Part shown: positions 12,712-25,301 of the stretch, in pieces
How the letters are laid out: each line of letters opens with the position of its first letter
Position numbering within the stretch: the stretch's first letter is position 1
Source of the DNA: Anastatus disparis
Lineage: Eukaryota > Arthropoda > Insecta > Hymenoptera > Eupelmidae
Direction: 5' to 3'
Assembly: GCA_017163975.1 (NCBI GenBank)
Contig: JAFFSR010000237.1
Span: forward strand, 7,502,001-7,566,000
DNA length: 64,000 bases
Position numbers and translations under genes: made by a program
Notes under the pieces: model-generated
Database searches by the model: none
Told to the model about the DNA's origin: nothing
Seen by the model: only the letters and a program-made list of their open reading frames with translations

Positions 12712-13440
12712 TGTATATTATAAAATAACCCATCTGTATAAATAAAGTAATCAGTTAAATATATTATATTAAATATTAATTCATTTTATATTATAAAATA
12801 TAACACATCTATATTAGTAAATATTCAAATTTTTATTGAAAATATAGTCATATGGCTTGTTTGTCAACTGTAATGCAAATTTTATATATACAAATATATA
12901 AAAAGGATGCTTACTATAGTTATAATTTTATCAGCATGTTAATTATTTTTAAGCTTTATTCATTAAAACATAAATTGTTTTTCTATTTTTTAATTTCATG
13001 TATTAATATTTAGTTAAATAGTAATGTATATAATAAAATAACTCACTCGTATAAGCAAACTATTCAGTTAAATACATTATATTAAATATTAATTCATCGT
13101 ATATCATAAAATAGCACACTTATATAAAATGAATAAGTAAATTATTCAAATTTTCATTAAAAATAGACATATAGCTTGTTCGTCAACTGTAACACAAATT
13201 TTATGTTAATCTATAACAAAGCTGCCTATCGTAGTCATACTTTTATCAGTGTGCAAATTATTTTCAAACTACATTTACTGAAAACACACATTTTATACTT
13301 CTATTTATTTATGTATTAATATTTAATATAATAAGTTTAACTAAATAGTATTGTATATTATGAAATAGCACACTCGTATAAGTAGATTCTTTAAATTTTC
13401 ATTAAAAATAGACATACAGTTTGTTCGTCAATTGTATCAT
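12712..13440. repeat. Tandem repeat, about 2.3 copies with a unit of roughly 313-327 bp
   Basis: Units start at about 12712, 13025 and 13352; the third is partial. Each carries TGTATATtAtAAAATA, a CTCGTATAAG-like block, TATTAAATATTAATTCAT, GCTTGTTcGTCAACTGTAA and TTTATCAGcaTG. Each full unit also contains two shorter related halves of about 80 bp. The copies are clearly diverged, so this is an old duplication or a minor satellite-like array. Confidence 0.7.
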
Positions 13441-16400
13441 CCATTGTTATCAGTAAATTTTGATCTTGATTCATTCTAACCTTATTTTTTTTTATTAAAA
13501 TGTGCACAAATTTATCTTTAAAACATTACTTAAATATATTACTTTTTTTTGGTACTTTGATGATTTTTAATCTGAGTAATAGAAATATAAAATAATAAAA
13601 CTTTCATAACCTCAAACCTTCATAACCTCAAACCTTCATTAATTGCTGTTACTATACTTATTTTTAAATGAAAAACAATTAAAAATATATACATATTGTA
13701 CCTGCATTAAGCAATACTTATGCAATAAAGGAATAAATTACTTATCTGAATTGTTATATTATTTGATGTCTTTACAATTTTACTGGAATTTTTAAATAAA
13801 AGGTAGTCACCTTGCTTGTGCTCATAGTTATATATTTTATCATTAAACTATACATTGGTTATATACATAAATAATATTGCTTGGTTTAAAAAATAAAATA
13901 TTCTTATTCTATTTTAATTGAGTTACTTCTATTATATTTAAAAAACAATGCCTAGAAATTAATTTTTATTTATTTAAAAAATCTAAACTCTTTAAAATTT
14001 AATTTTTGGCGCCTATTCTATATCGACCAATCAGGATTCGATCTTTAGATGCTTCAACATGGCGGCTCATCATTTTTTTAAGAAGGAAACTTCCAATATA
14101 CTGTAAATTATCTGAAGCAAGCTAATGTTAAAGTTAAATTGAAAAAAAAAGTAACTTTTTATTCTCTTAAATCTTAAGTCCAAGATCAATGGTTTTAGAA
14201 AAGTGTGCCATACGCAAGTTTCTTAGAGTTTAAATACTGTTAAATCATGGCTTAAACTTCAAATTCTATCTTAAAACTTTTCATCGATGTATATACATAC
14301 GTACATATATTTGGTGGAAAATACTTTTATATATTTTTTCTAAAATGTATAAAATTAATAATTTTTTATGAAAAAAATTATAAATCTTAATAAGTAAAAA
14401 ATGACTATTTTTTCAAATTTGTTTAGCCCACCCATTATGGGCTTCTCCTCTGTAATAGAAAAACAAAAAAAAATATTTTGTAAACCAATAGAACATATTC
14501 CCAGATTTTTAACAAGTTTCATAACTTGATATAAAATGTCTTGTATATAAGTAAAAATCTTATTTTTATTTATATGCATCTTATTTGTTGCACAGCAAAA
14601 TCATTGAATTTATCATTACGTTAATGTTACATATTTCCAAAAAAAAAATAAAATAACGACTTAATCAGTGCTTAAAAGTTCATGAAAAATATAAAGACTT
14701 TTTAATATGTAACGTTCATTTATACGTTTCAATAATTATTAAATATGAATTTAAAATAAATTATTCATTGGATGCGCTTCTCCCAGCACATTAAATTACT
14801 TATTATATTATGTTAAACAATAAGGCTCATAAAATGAGTAATGGCGATATTTTGCCGTTTCATTTACATTATAGTTTATTTTAAATACCAAGCGAAATTT
14901 ACAAAAATCCAGTTTAAGTTAATATTATTCCTATGCGGATTCGATATTTATTGTTTTATTAATGTAAAATCCGTCGAAATATACCTATAATTAATTTTGC
15001 TTTAGTTACATATGACACAGCATATTAAGGCTATGTTGTAACAATACAAAATTACCGCTCTCACATTACAATGTACAATAAAAGAATATATAGCTAAACA
15101 AAATTGATATCATCTTTATTTGTGTATTCGATTAAATTTCATATTTAAATTATCAAAATCTAATTTTGTAACGTCAATAGCTTTTCAATAATTTCCCCCA
15201 TTACACTTATGCATTTTACTTTGGTGATTGTATTTACGTCCGTTCAAACATTTATTTTACCCTTTTCATTTAATATATTGATAGACGCCTTTCATTACAG
15301 TGTTTAAATAAGACCAGCTGACCTGCTTGATCAGCGTTAGAATAGATATATTAAAGTAATGATTAAACGTAATTTTTTTATGGTCTTTCAATTGATTTTA
15401 TGTCGTAACTACTTTCTTCTTTGAATTAAAATTTATTTATTTAAGATTATTATTGAAACGTAAATATTTAATTAAAATAATTACTTTTGAAATATTATTA
15501 CTTTAGAAAATAAGTAAATTAAATATTTCTGAATTAGAAATACGAATCTGCATTCTCCATTACAATGTAACTTTATGTTTTGTTAATGTAATTTTATAAA
15601 TTAGTTTTATTTGATACCTAAAAGGTAATATTTTGATGGTGATCATATCGTATTACAGAAATAGCAATTACAACAATTCTTTTCTTTAAATTCCGTATAA
15701 CAATTAAAATTATACGCTACTGTTTAAACAAACAATATATCGAATTTGCAAAAGTTCACTTTGACCTACATAAACTCGAATGTCACATAACTTCGTAAAC
15801 ATACTTAAAATACTTTTACAAAGGAAATTTTCTGCAAAACATTCTTCTTTTACTCTCTACCCCTTTTTATACCGAGGCAAAATATATATTTAACGTGAAA
15901 TTTTATTTGTAAAATCTTTTCATTTAATAAGAAAGTTTTCGAGAAAATATTATGAAAACTATGCAGAGCATTCCTGCTAAAACTAAATTTATAAAGATTG
16001 TTTTGAATAAAATTTTTCAATTGCTTTTTAACTCGGCGAATTCACATTTCTTTTCGTTGATTAAATTTTTCTTTTTTAATAAAGAAATTAATTTTAAAGT
16101 TTTATTTTTCTTGCTAATTTTTATCTTCCAATAAACCGTTTTTTGTAAACTAAGGCTAGAGAAAAAAATTATTTAATATTGCATAGTGTAACGAGTGCAA
16201 TATTGTTTTAATATAATCCGATTATTACATATTTCACTTACAAACGTTTTCTATGCTCAACAAAAAGTATTTATAGTGAAAATTTAAACGACGATCATAT
16301 CGAATTTTTCAAAATTATTGTTTCTGGATTTGCGTATAAAGTTGAAAAATTTAATTCAAGCACATGCTTTTTTATCCATGATCAATCACACACAAATGGA

Positions 16401-16679
16401 AGATTAACAAAAGATATCAATTTTCCAACGAATTTCAAATTTGGAAACGATGATTAAAAAAGATTTAAAATAAAAGAAGCCATTGGCAATCAAAAGCAAA
16501 TGATATAAAAGTAAATATCGTTATATCAATTTTTGTTTCCATTTTGAATGCAAATAAATTTGCATAACCAATATTAATGCAATTTTTTTATATCCTTCTT
16601 CGCTTTGCTAATTAACTTTTAAAATGGAGGTAGAAAAAAAAAGATGAATGAATCGAGGTATAAAACTCAATTATACGCT
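13441..16679. other. AT-rich intergenic DNA with a promoter-like spot near 14030-14070
   Basis: Around 14030 are ACCAATCAGGATTCGATC and CAACATGGCGGCTCATC: a CCAAT box and a YY1-like AACATGGCGGC motif in otherwise AT-rich DNA. No long frame follows. The rest, including a 60-codon lysine/phenylalanine-rich frame at 15952-16134, is not convincing. Confidence 0.4.
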
Positions 16680-17540
16680 TTTTAGTCGGATCGAAGTCAC
16701 AGGAATTTTCTGCAAGAGAGAGGGGCACTTAGGTATACCGCATATAGTCTCCTCGCTCAACAATAATAAAGTTAATCAATCTACCTGTACGCTTGGTTAA
16801 ATTTTCTCTCTCTCTATCTTTTTCAAGCGTGCATTATGTGCTTTGAAAAGAGAGTAAAAGGGAAGTGAAAAGAGAGAGAGAGAGAGGGAGAGAGGAACGA
16901 AGAGAAAGATAAAGATAGTGAGTACAGCATCGAAAATGCTATTGCCAAATTGCTTTATTATTAGGCGAACAATGAGTCGACGAGACACCGGACCAAGATA
17001 ATTTGATTTGCGGCAATTCGTTCTCTTTTACGTACACATTTACTTATACGTATATACATATATATAATGTGTGTGTATAGATGAATTTCGAGTACTCGTG
17101 CGATGCACTGTGTTTAAAGAGCTTGCCTTTGTATTTTCAACCGATCGCGTTCGGCATTGTTGAGCACACCACACGGAGCCAGTTTTGCTTTTCTCTCTCT
17201 CTCTCTCTGTTATTTCTCTCTCTTTCTCTCTTGTTTTCATTTTCTACCTTTTCTATTTACTTTACTTTTAACCCCCTTCCCATCGCCCCCCCCCCTTTTC
17301 TACCCCATTCTCTTGGCTTTACCTTTGCGTCATTTTCTCTATATAGCGCACACGGAGTGCGTTTTCTCTTCTCAACGAGAAGAAAGCCACTAGAGACTAG
17401 TTTTCCTATGCTTCTACTGTCGTCGACAAATTATTGCATTTAAGGTTGAGAGAGAGAAAGAAAGGAAGAAAAGAGAGTTTAGAGGGAGTGTAGAGCTTTT
17501 GCGGAAATTGGACGTAATAGCGCTTGTTTAAGACCATTGT
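16680..17540. other. GC-raised, GA/CT-rich island
   Basis: It contains GA runs (16870-16895), a CT run (17191-17225), C10 (17286-17295) and CA/TATATA tracts. Overlapping plus frames of 120 and 78 codons and minus frames all read as low complexity, which argues against a gene. Confidence 0.45.
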
Positions 17541-17861
17541 TACGATATTATGAATGGCTTACAAATATTATGAAAAGCTCCGAATTCGTAAATTACGCTA
17601 AAAATAAAGGTAAAATTATTTTTTTGAAATTTTGAAATTTAAGAAAAATGCTTTCAATTATTGAATTAATTTTTAGAAATTTTATCAATTTTTTATATTG
17701 TTTAAATCGTTATTTTAATTATTCAAAAATAAAACAAAAAATAAAATTTAAAAATTGATGTCATATGATAAAGCTAGGATAGACTAAAATTGTTACTGAA
17801 ATATTGTATAATGAAATAAAAAAAGTATAAATTATAACTTTCAATACGAGGTCCGAGACAA

Positions 17862-18060
17862 GGTCTTCAGTGGCTTAGTCGGTAGAGCGATGGATTCGCA
17901 ACCGGAGGGTGCGAGTTCGACTCCCGCATTCGGCCAATTTCTACAAGCACCGCTGTACGTAACACGTGCTTTGTTCATAAACACACTGATTACCTCCGTC
18001 GCTAATTAATATCGCAACAATAGCTTAAATACAGCGACGCCAAATAATTAAAAAAAAAAA
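17862..18060 (+). mobile_element. tRNA-derived SINE, near full length (copy 2)
   Basis: The head GGTCTTCAGTGGCTTAGTCG carries an A-box, and GCGAGTTCGACTCCCG the B-box. The body follows with AAGCACCGCTGTACGTAACA, CGTGCTTTGTTCATAAACAC and ACCTCCGTCGCTAATTAATA, ending TACAGCGACGCCAAAT and a terminal A10 run at 18051-18060. It is the only plus-strand copy with a complete body. The RNA polymerase III promoter boxes look intact. I could not fix target-site duplications. Confidence 0.85.
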
Positions 18061-18112
18061 TGTTTAGATGAGGGCTTGCAGCCGTTCTATTCCTTAAGAA
18101 ATTTTTTTTTTA

Positions 18113-18136
18113 ATTATTTAACGTTGCTGTATTCCT
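18113..18136 (-). mobile_element. SINE tail fragment in reverse orientation
   Basis: TTTAACGTTGCTGTATT is the reverse complement of the SINE 3' end (AATACAGCGACGTTAAA) with one change. It lies about 50 bases past the 3' end of copy 2 and points back at it. The two tails therefore face each other and could form a hairpin. The stretch is short, so the call is tentative. Confidence 0.4.
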
Positions 18137-21100
18137 TTATTTTTTAAATAAAAAATTTATCATAAGTTTTTAAGTTTATGATAAAATTTTTATAATTTTT
18201 AGAATTATATTCATACAAAAAAAATAAAATTCGATCAATTTAATTGATTAATAACTTAATTTTAAACAATTTTTAGTATAATTTAAAAATAGTATTGGCA
18301 AATGTAATAGAATAAATATTATTTCAACTCGAGGCTAAATTGGCATTCTTGAAAATGAAATTTCCCAAAAATAAAGAATCCTCAAACAAATAACGGAAAC
18401 AGCTATCGGTAAAGTGGTTTGTTATCCAGTTTTCTAGCCGATCGATTGAATTCATGAATGACATCAGTTATATATAGAGATTCTGCAACGTGAAAAGCAG
18501 ATAGAGATAAAGAGAGAAAGGAATAACCCGATTTGCGGAAATAAACCAAAACGCCAACTAACCACCACTGACAGGTATTTAAGTGAAGCCTCCACGATAT
18601 TTTGATTAATTTAAAGAACCTTTTTTGAGTGTACAAGCGATAGCTGCTTCTGTGTATATTATTACACTAATGGGCCTTTCATTTTCAACTGTCATCGAGA
18701 GATGCTTAATGTAATCCAACTTTGGACTTGATTACAATCTACGGAGGTATATTAGCTTTGCTTGTGTTGCATTGCAGAGTTACTTATTCTCATTAATGGA
18801 CTATTTTTTTAATTTTGAAGGACAGTATTGCTTTTAGAGTCGATTTCAGTTACATTTTCAGCTAATCAATGCAATTGAATAAATATTTAACAAACAATTT
18901 TCTTTGTAATTAAATTCATAATTTGCAATGTTTGATGTTTGCAAAGATAAAAGTAACCGGTATCAATTTCCGTAGGTTATAGATTACTTCGTCGTTTCGT
19001 ATGTTACATGATTATTGCATTATCTACTTACTAAAATTAATTAACGTTATAAAATTCTTTATTGACATGCAAATCACATTAAACAAACTATCAATTATCA
19101 TGCAAAATTTCACGTTTAAATAACCGACCGATCAATTAATTAAATTAATAGCCGTTCGATTTGTTAATGTTGGTATATTAAATTTTAAGGACACTCCAAA
19201 AAGTACTGATGAATATAACGTTAATTGAAATAATCACTTGATACGCGGAGTTTCGATTCTGTAATGACTCCGTGTGCGTTCGTGTATGTAAGTACGAAAG
19301 TATAAACCAAACCGTAAATTATCGAGAAAATTATCATTTTAGTGATGAGGGCCTATAGAAACGTTCGAAAATTATTGTCAAACGAACAATGAGTTTGTGA
19401 AGCTCCATGTGAGGATATGTGTATATATAGAAACGTAGTCAGTTTTACTGTTGAATGATCCGATTTGTGGGCTAACATTGGAATGCTATTCGGTGCAGTT
19501 GAAAAGTGAGGTTAGGAAGGGGGTCGGAAGGGAGTAGGAAAGGAAGGGGAGTGAGGAGGTAATTCAAAAGGATAGCGGTACGATATTTTATGATCACAAT
19601 CATATCTGCAGCCCAATTCTTGTGCGAGCATATAGGAAAGAGATTCGGAAAACACTTTTCGTAGGATTCTAAATTTTGAAATTGTATAACCTCCACTATG
19701 AACGAATGCACTAGATTTTTGTAGCTTTATCACAAGGACAATTTAATAAAATTAATTTTATCATCTCCTATATTTATAATACCATATTTTATCCATTTCA
19801 AAATAGAATAGAAAATTTTATATAAGGTATAATTAAAAATTTAATTATGGTTTCAATAGTATTTTGAGGTTATACAGAGAAAAAAATTTCTCCTACCGCG
19901 CGCACATTAATCCATATGGAATAATAATGCTTATATATTTAGTCTAATAAATGAACATAATTTTGGGCTATAATGCAGGATATACGAGTTATGATTTCGG
20001 ACAATAGATATACTAAATACGTCATAATCGTATTCACTTTATTAATGGGGGAAGAGAGGGCCACTACACAATTTGCGAATCGCACGTATGAATAATTAGA
20101 TTTACGTATGTGTACATAGTTAAATTCTATTAACACGTGCTATTTTGTAGCAAACATTGCGAATTTTCTTTTGTATAGCGTAAACAAAAGGATGGTTTTA
20201 TTTTAGTTGTTTTTTTTTACAAACGACTGTGAATAATAAGATTACTAGATAAAAAAAGAAGAGATTTTTTTAACGGAAATGATAAAATAGTATCGGAGTT
20301 GAATAAAATTTTTATTTGTTTTATTTTACTTTTATTTCTTTGTTTCGTAACGTATTTGTTACATTTAAAATAAGAATTTTTAATTAAAGGAAGTAGAGCA
20401 GTAACATTATTGTTTATTCGTAATTTTGTATAAAAAATTTAAACAATTAAATTTATATAATCTCTCTTATTTTAAAATGAGTTTTATGTAAAAGAAAAAA
20501 AAATAATGCTTCTTTTCAAGTCACGTAATTTTACAAAATTCCATTACATCATTTGTAAAATAAAAAAAAAGAAGCACAACGAAACTCAAATTTAGAAAAA
20601 AAACTTATCCTTTCAAAAGTAGCGGAAGTCGAAAGAAATGCAGTTAACGTTTCATAAAATACAGCTGATATATATGAACGAGCACGCGTTTTCAAGTAGA
20701 AAAAAAGTTAAAGGAGCAGACGAAATTTTAGTGTGGATTGTATTTTTCTGCTGTAACTTTGACCAACTTTAACTGAATCTATTCAACGTTTAATGTAAAG
20801 TTAAACTCTGAAAAAAAAAATAAAAAATTTCATGGTATAATTAGTATGTTAATGTAATTACTTTCTAATTAGTCAAGTCGTTCTGTTTGACCAAAAAAGA
20901 GAAGAAAAATATGTAATATTTAAATACTTGAAAATACCAAGTTTTGTTAATTCATTCACTTGTTTACATATCCTTAAACTTTAAAAAAAATATTCCACTG
21001 TCCTTGCTTCCTATAAAAAATGATCAAATTATTCTTATTACATTTGAATGTTAATGTGTAAAAAGAAAGCTGACATAATTTATGTATTTATTTTAGAATT

Positions 21101-21482
21101 GCTGTTTATGTAATGTTTTGAATAACTCGAGCAGAAATAAAATAAAAGGAGAGAAAAAAAAAGAAAAGAAAAAATAAATATATAATACAAGCTTTTATGA
21201 TTTATGACGTTGATGGAACTCAATGAACCGCGTTGTAAAATTTATGTTTCCATATCATGCAACTTATTTGAAACAGTTACGCAAACAAAATTACAAACTT
21301 ATTCCTCGCGCTAAATCTTTGTTTTATTGGGTTGTTTTTTTTTCTTGCTTTATGACTGTATTACTGTAATCAATTATTTATTGAATTTAGTTTCTTTTCA
21401 TTATTTACTATTTCGATATCGATCACAATCAATTTTACGAGATATATTATTTACAAAGAGTTTCAACTTTTTCTCCTATCAG
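18137..21482. other. AT-rich DNA with a small island at 19380-19740
   Basis: 19380-19740 is GC-raised with GGAAGGGGAGTGAGGAGG purine tracts. 18400-18700 is mildly GC-raised. The frames found there are short and uninformative. I see nothing else supported. Confidence 0.45.
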
Positions 21483-21520
21483 TCGAAATTTCAATGAGAA
21501 AAGCAGAAATGAAGAAGAAA
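21483..21520 (+). CDS. Possible 38-base internal exon
   Basis: The stretch is bounded by TTTTTCTCCTATCAG on the left and GTAAGTATAT, an excellent donor, on the right. One frame is open through it, reading EISMRKAEMKKK and ending in phase 0. The splice signals on both sides are good, but a 38-base open frame carries little statistical weight. No neighbouring exon was identified. A chance origin is quite possible. Confidence 0.15.
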
Positions 21521-21539
21521 GTAAGTATATGAAAGAAAA

Positions 21540-23340
21540 GCTCTTGAGAGGTCCTCTACGTATATACGCCGTGCTTTATAATTCCAGGGTATATGGGAAT
21601 GTTTGGGGCGCGGGGGGTGGGAAAGAGGGTAGTAGGATTTTTTCGATTCGCACGTGTGAACTAGAGATTAAAAAAGTCGAGTAGTTTGCGCATTACCGGC
21701 GAATGCAGGTATACATATATGTGATGTTTCAATCGGTACGTTTTTCGCACCAATAAATGAATCCTCTCCATAAGGTCTCTAGATACACACATACTGTTGG
21801 CATTAACTCTTTCATTTTCTCTCTATTCTCGATTTTTTCTTTACCTTTTTTTTTTCTTTTTCTTATTTTTTTCTACTCTCTATTTCTTCACGATTTTCCT
21901 CGTCTTCTATATAGATTTTCCTTTTTATTTTCTTTCTTTTTTCTCAAATTCACCATCCTTCCTTTTTTTCAAAGCGAGAATAAGAAGAAAAAAAAGGAAT
22001 AAGAGAGCTTTCGGATTCCCGTCCTTTCCTGCAATTTGGACTTCTTAAGCGTCGCACTTGCTAGGGGATTAAATATTTGTACTCCTTCTAGTTCTTGGCT
22101 TTGCTGTATAACCCATTGCAACACACACAGAGAGAGTAAAGTATAGCAACGTGGTGGTAGACTACATTATATAAGACCAAGCGAGAGGGGAGGCGGTGGA
22201 GGACCCCATGAATTTCTAAGGGAATGAGTTAAAAGTTTTAACGAACCGGATCTCTCATATATCTTGCTCTCTCTCCGTCTCTCTTTTTCTCCTTATACTT
22301 GTATGACTATTTTCTCTCTATATAATCCTAGCTTTACCAAGCTCCGCAATTTTTTCTTTCTTGTTTACTATTTTTCATTTTTTAACTATAACACGGAGGC
22401 TCGGCGATATTCCTGTTTTTGTTTTTGTCTTGCCTTCTATTGATCGTTTTTTAACGAACTATTACTTATATACGATATTTGATTAGTTTCTGTATTAAAA
22501 ATAACGTAAGTTTTGGAAAAACAAGTATAAAATTGATTTCGCGGTGTTAAGTATATTTAGTACACGTTGTTTGTAAAAGATTATAAGCCGAGTTTGCATG
22601 TTAAATAAACATTACTGAAAGATTAATGCGATAGATTAACATGGCTATCTTGATTTATTTTTATCATTCCACGATTAGATCGACGCCTTTGCTACGAATT
22701 ATTATTTATAATTCTTAATAATTCAAATGATGCTAGACATCTAATTTTATTATACCGTAATTTGTGGATATTGTTGTCTATAATATAGAATTTGTTTTGT
22801 AAATAAAATTTTGTAATTACGTCAAAGGGATATTTGGAAAATTAAATCATTCGAAACGGACTTTTTTTCAAACTACTCGAAGCGATTTTCGACGTATCAA
22901 TGCGCGTGAGTCTTGAAAACTTTTTGATTTGCCCCTCTTTCGAAAAAAAGAACGGAAAAAAAAAGAAAAAAGTTAAAAAAAATCCAATTGATAAGACAGA
23001 AGCTTCAATTCTCTTTTAATTCCTTTCCAGCCTCTTTTATATCGTTTCTTGTGATCCGTTCTTTGATTCGTTTCTTTCTTTTTCCTTTTTCTTCTTCTTT
23101 TTTTAGCCAATGACTTTTCTATCCTTTGCTATCTTAACTATATAAAGTTTATACCTTATCCTTTTTTTTCCCTTTTTTCTTCGCCCTTTACGGCTTTTCC
23201 TTTATCTCCTACTTGCACATTTACGAAATTTCTCGTTTTAGCCTCCTTTAAGCGCTTATAAGGCTTAAAAGGAGGAGAGGGCACAAACATGTTTCTTGGA
23301 TGCGTATATATTAAATGTAATCTTGTATTGCACATTTCTG
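21540..23340. other. Long GC-raised, pyrimidine-rich island
   Basis: It begins with GGGGCGCGGGGGGTGGG (21605-21622), then long T/C-rich tracts (21800-22000, 22260-22400, 23030-23230) and GA/CA runs. Frames of 81 and 83 codons are phenylalanine-rich artefacts of the T/C tract. A stem-loop lies at 23242-23276. Confidence 0.4.
23242..23276. repeat. Stem-loop, 12-bp stem
   Basis: CCTCCTTTAAGC and GCTTAAAAGGAGG pair with one bulged A around the loop GCTTATAAG. Function unknown. Confidence 0.6.
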
Positions 23341-24255
23341 GGTATAGTTATGAGAGTAAGTTTCAAGGAAATCATAGAATTGTTATAATGCTACGCTTAA
23401 TATAAATAACGCGATTTCGCTTAATTTAATGTTGTTCTTAGGTGAATTTTGTTCGTTAAATGGTATAAACAAATGAAATTTGTATAAATAAATGAGAAGA
23501 TGGGTTGTATGCAAATTTTTTATTGTTTCCTTTGAATGCACTTGATAAAGACTTGTTAAGAGGAGTGCTCGTTCTCGTGCACTCGGCGATATTTACTTTA
23601 CCCTTTTTGTTGCTTCAAAAGGTTACCCTTTTAGGCAGTTTTACGTAATGAAGAAATTCCTTCTTTGCTTTTACATCTGCTAATTGTACATCAAGAGTCT
23701 TGTTTTCGGGGTCAATATTCATGTAGAAATTCCTTTTTTTCATTAAGTCATTATTATCATTATTCATTTAAGTTTTTACCTATTTTAATTTCATTCCAAC
23801 AATCATGAAATCAGATTCGTTAATAGCAATCTTTATGAAAAAAGAAATTTTTATTTTTGTAAATTATTATGTTATTTGCTCTAAATTGCTTCAACAATAC
23901 TACATAAAAATGTCTCACGTACAGTCAAATTCTTTCAGTTTTTCTAATTTTTATTTTTATAAATTTATGGAATTGAAATTGTAAGAGTTTTCTTTTCATT
24001 AAAATCATTATCCAAGCCTGACTTTATTTTGTAAAGTTACACCCACACATACACACCAAACATATTAAACAAACATAAACACCACATTCTTTCACGTACA
24101 TATTAAAATCATTAAATTAAGTAAAGTAAGCATCTAGCTAGAAAAAACAAAAATATAAATTAACCCCTGATAAAAGACATTCCACTCTTGTCACCAGCGA
24201 CGAATAGAGACTAGCCTCTGCCTATTTGGAATTAATTTAAATATTCATTAGTCAA

Positions 24256-24672
24256 TTAAAATTCTTTAAACGCAATAAGGAAGAACTTTGATGCGACTTG
24301 CTGAAAAAAAGGAAAAACCATTTTGCTATCCTTTTCATTATATCCCTTTTTTTCACCTTTTTTAAAGTATATGTTTAAAATTGGCTGAAAGTAGTCGAGC
24401 CTTAGTACCTTCATTCGATGTGACTTTACGACTTTTATAGTCATGACATTATATGGGAATTCTTTAAAAAAATCTTTTCTAGAATAAATCCAACCAATGT
24501 AATTAAAAATAGCAAACCAGAATATTATGTAGTTCACATATTTAACTCTGTTCCGTTCATACTTAAGCGAGCTGCGGATGTTGGAATTGTTAAGAAAAAG
24601 GATTAAAATATGTAAAAAAATAATACTGTCATCTCGTTGTATATTACACGCCGGGGAGCCCTTGTTTTTCAT
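24256..24672 (-). CDS. Unrecognised 138-codon open reading frame
   Basis: Apart from the IR gene and the low-complexity island frames, this is the longest ATG-initiated frame in the AT-rich part of the window. The predicted product has two hydrophobic stretches (about residues 17-30 and 45-64) and a basic C-terminal half. It matches no family I know. A rough chance estimate, assuming about 70% AT, suggests about 0.1 stop-free runs this long in the window, so it is mildly unusual but not proof. It could be a lineage-specific gene, part of a transcript, or chance. Confidence 0.2.
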   Translation of the reverse strand: MKNKGSPACNIQRDDSIIFLHILILFLNNSNIRSSLKYERNRVKYVNYIIFWFAIFNYIGWIYSRKDFFKEFPYNVMTIKVVKSHRMKVLRLDYFQPILNIYFKKGEKKGYNEKDSKMVFPFFQQVASKFFLIAFKEF

Positions 24673-25240
24673 AATTAAAATAGCAATTATTTTGCAATTT
24701 TCGCTCTTAATAAGAAAATTATGACGTCAAAAATTTCATAAGCTCTGAGAAAATTTATTGTTTTCCCTCGTCGCTAGACTTTACTCGTATACACTTTGCC
24801 GCGCGGAGAAGGTTGATGGACGCATTCTTAAAATTTTTATTCTCTCTCTCTTTTTTTTCGTTTTCATTGTCATGATGTATTATAATGACATAAATAGCAT
24901 GCTAGGGTTGCTACGAATATCTTTTCCGTAAGTTTGCCTTGTTTTCGCGCAGGCATTGTTACTATATCATATGTTTTAAATTACGTGCATAATTTTCTAG
25001 AATTCGTAATTTTTTTTAATATACTTTAATATCATTAATTTGTAGAACAAGAGTTTCCCAAGAAAGTTTCTAATAATATACATCCTCAGATAAAGACATC
25101 AATTATCTTTGAAATTTTAAATATCATCTGTCACTTTTTTAAAAAAAGCATTAATTTTATACCTTTTCGAAAATAAAATATATGTTAAAGTTAACATTAT
25201 GGTGAAGAAAAAAGACTAAAAGGACGTCAAAGTTAAATCA

Positions 25241-25301
25241 ATGAAATATGAGCAAGCTGCGGTAAAAGTACGTGTTGAGACTACTTCAGAAATTCACTCC
25301 T
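25241..25301 (+). CDS. Possible short first coding exon
   Basis: An ATG in a reasonable insect context (AATCAATG), with an in-frame TAA about 24 bases upstream, opens 20 codons (MKYEQAAVKVRVETTSEIHS). They run straight into a near-consensus donor TGTAAGTATA at 25301-25310. No function is recognisable. The evidence is only the start, the open frame and the donor. Confidence 0.15.

Noticed and set aside
12682..14019. ATAGGCGCC at 12684 and inverted GGCGCCTAT near 14010, suggesting a large element
   Set aside because: The inverted match is only about 10-12 bases, and the flanks do not extend it. Likely chance.
17081..17443. 120-codon plus frame
   Set aside because: It reads SLSLLFLSLS-type sequence from a CT run; the overlapping 78-codon frame is equally open.
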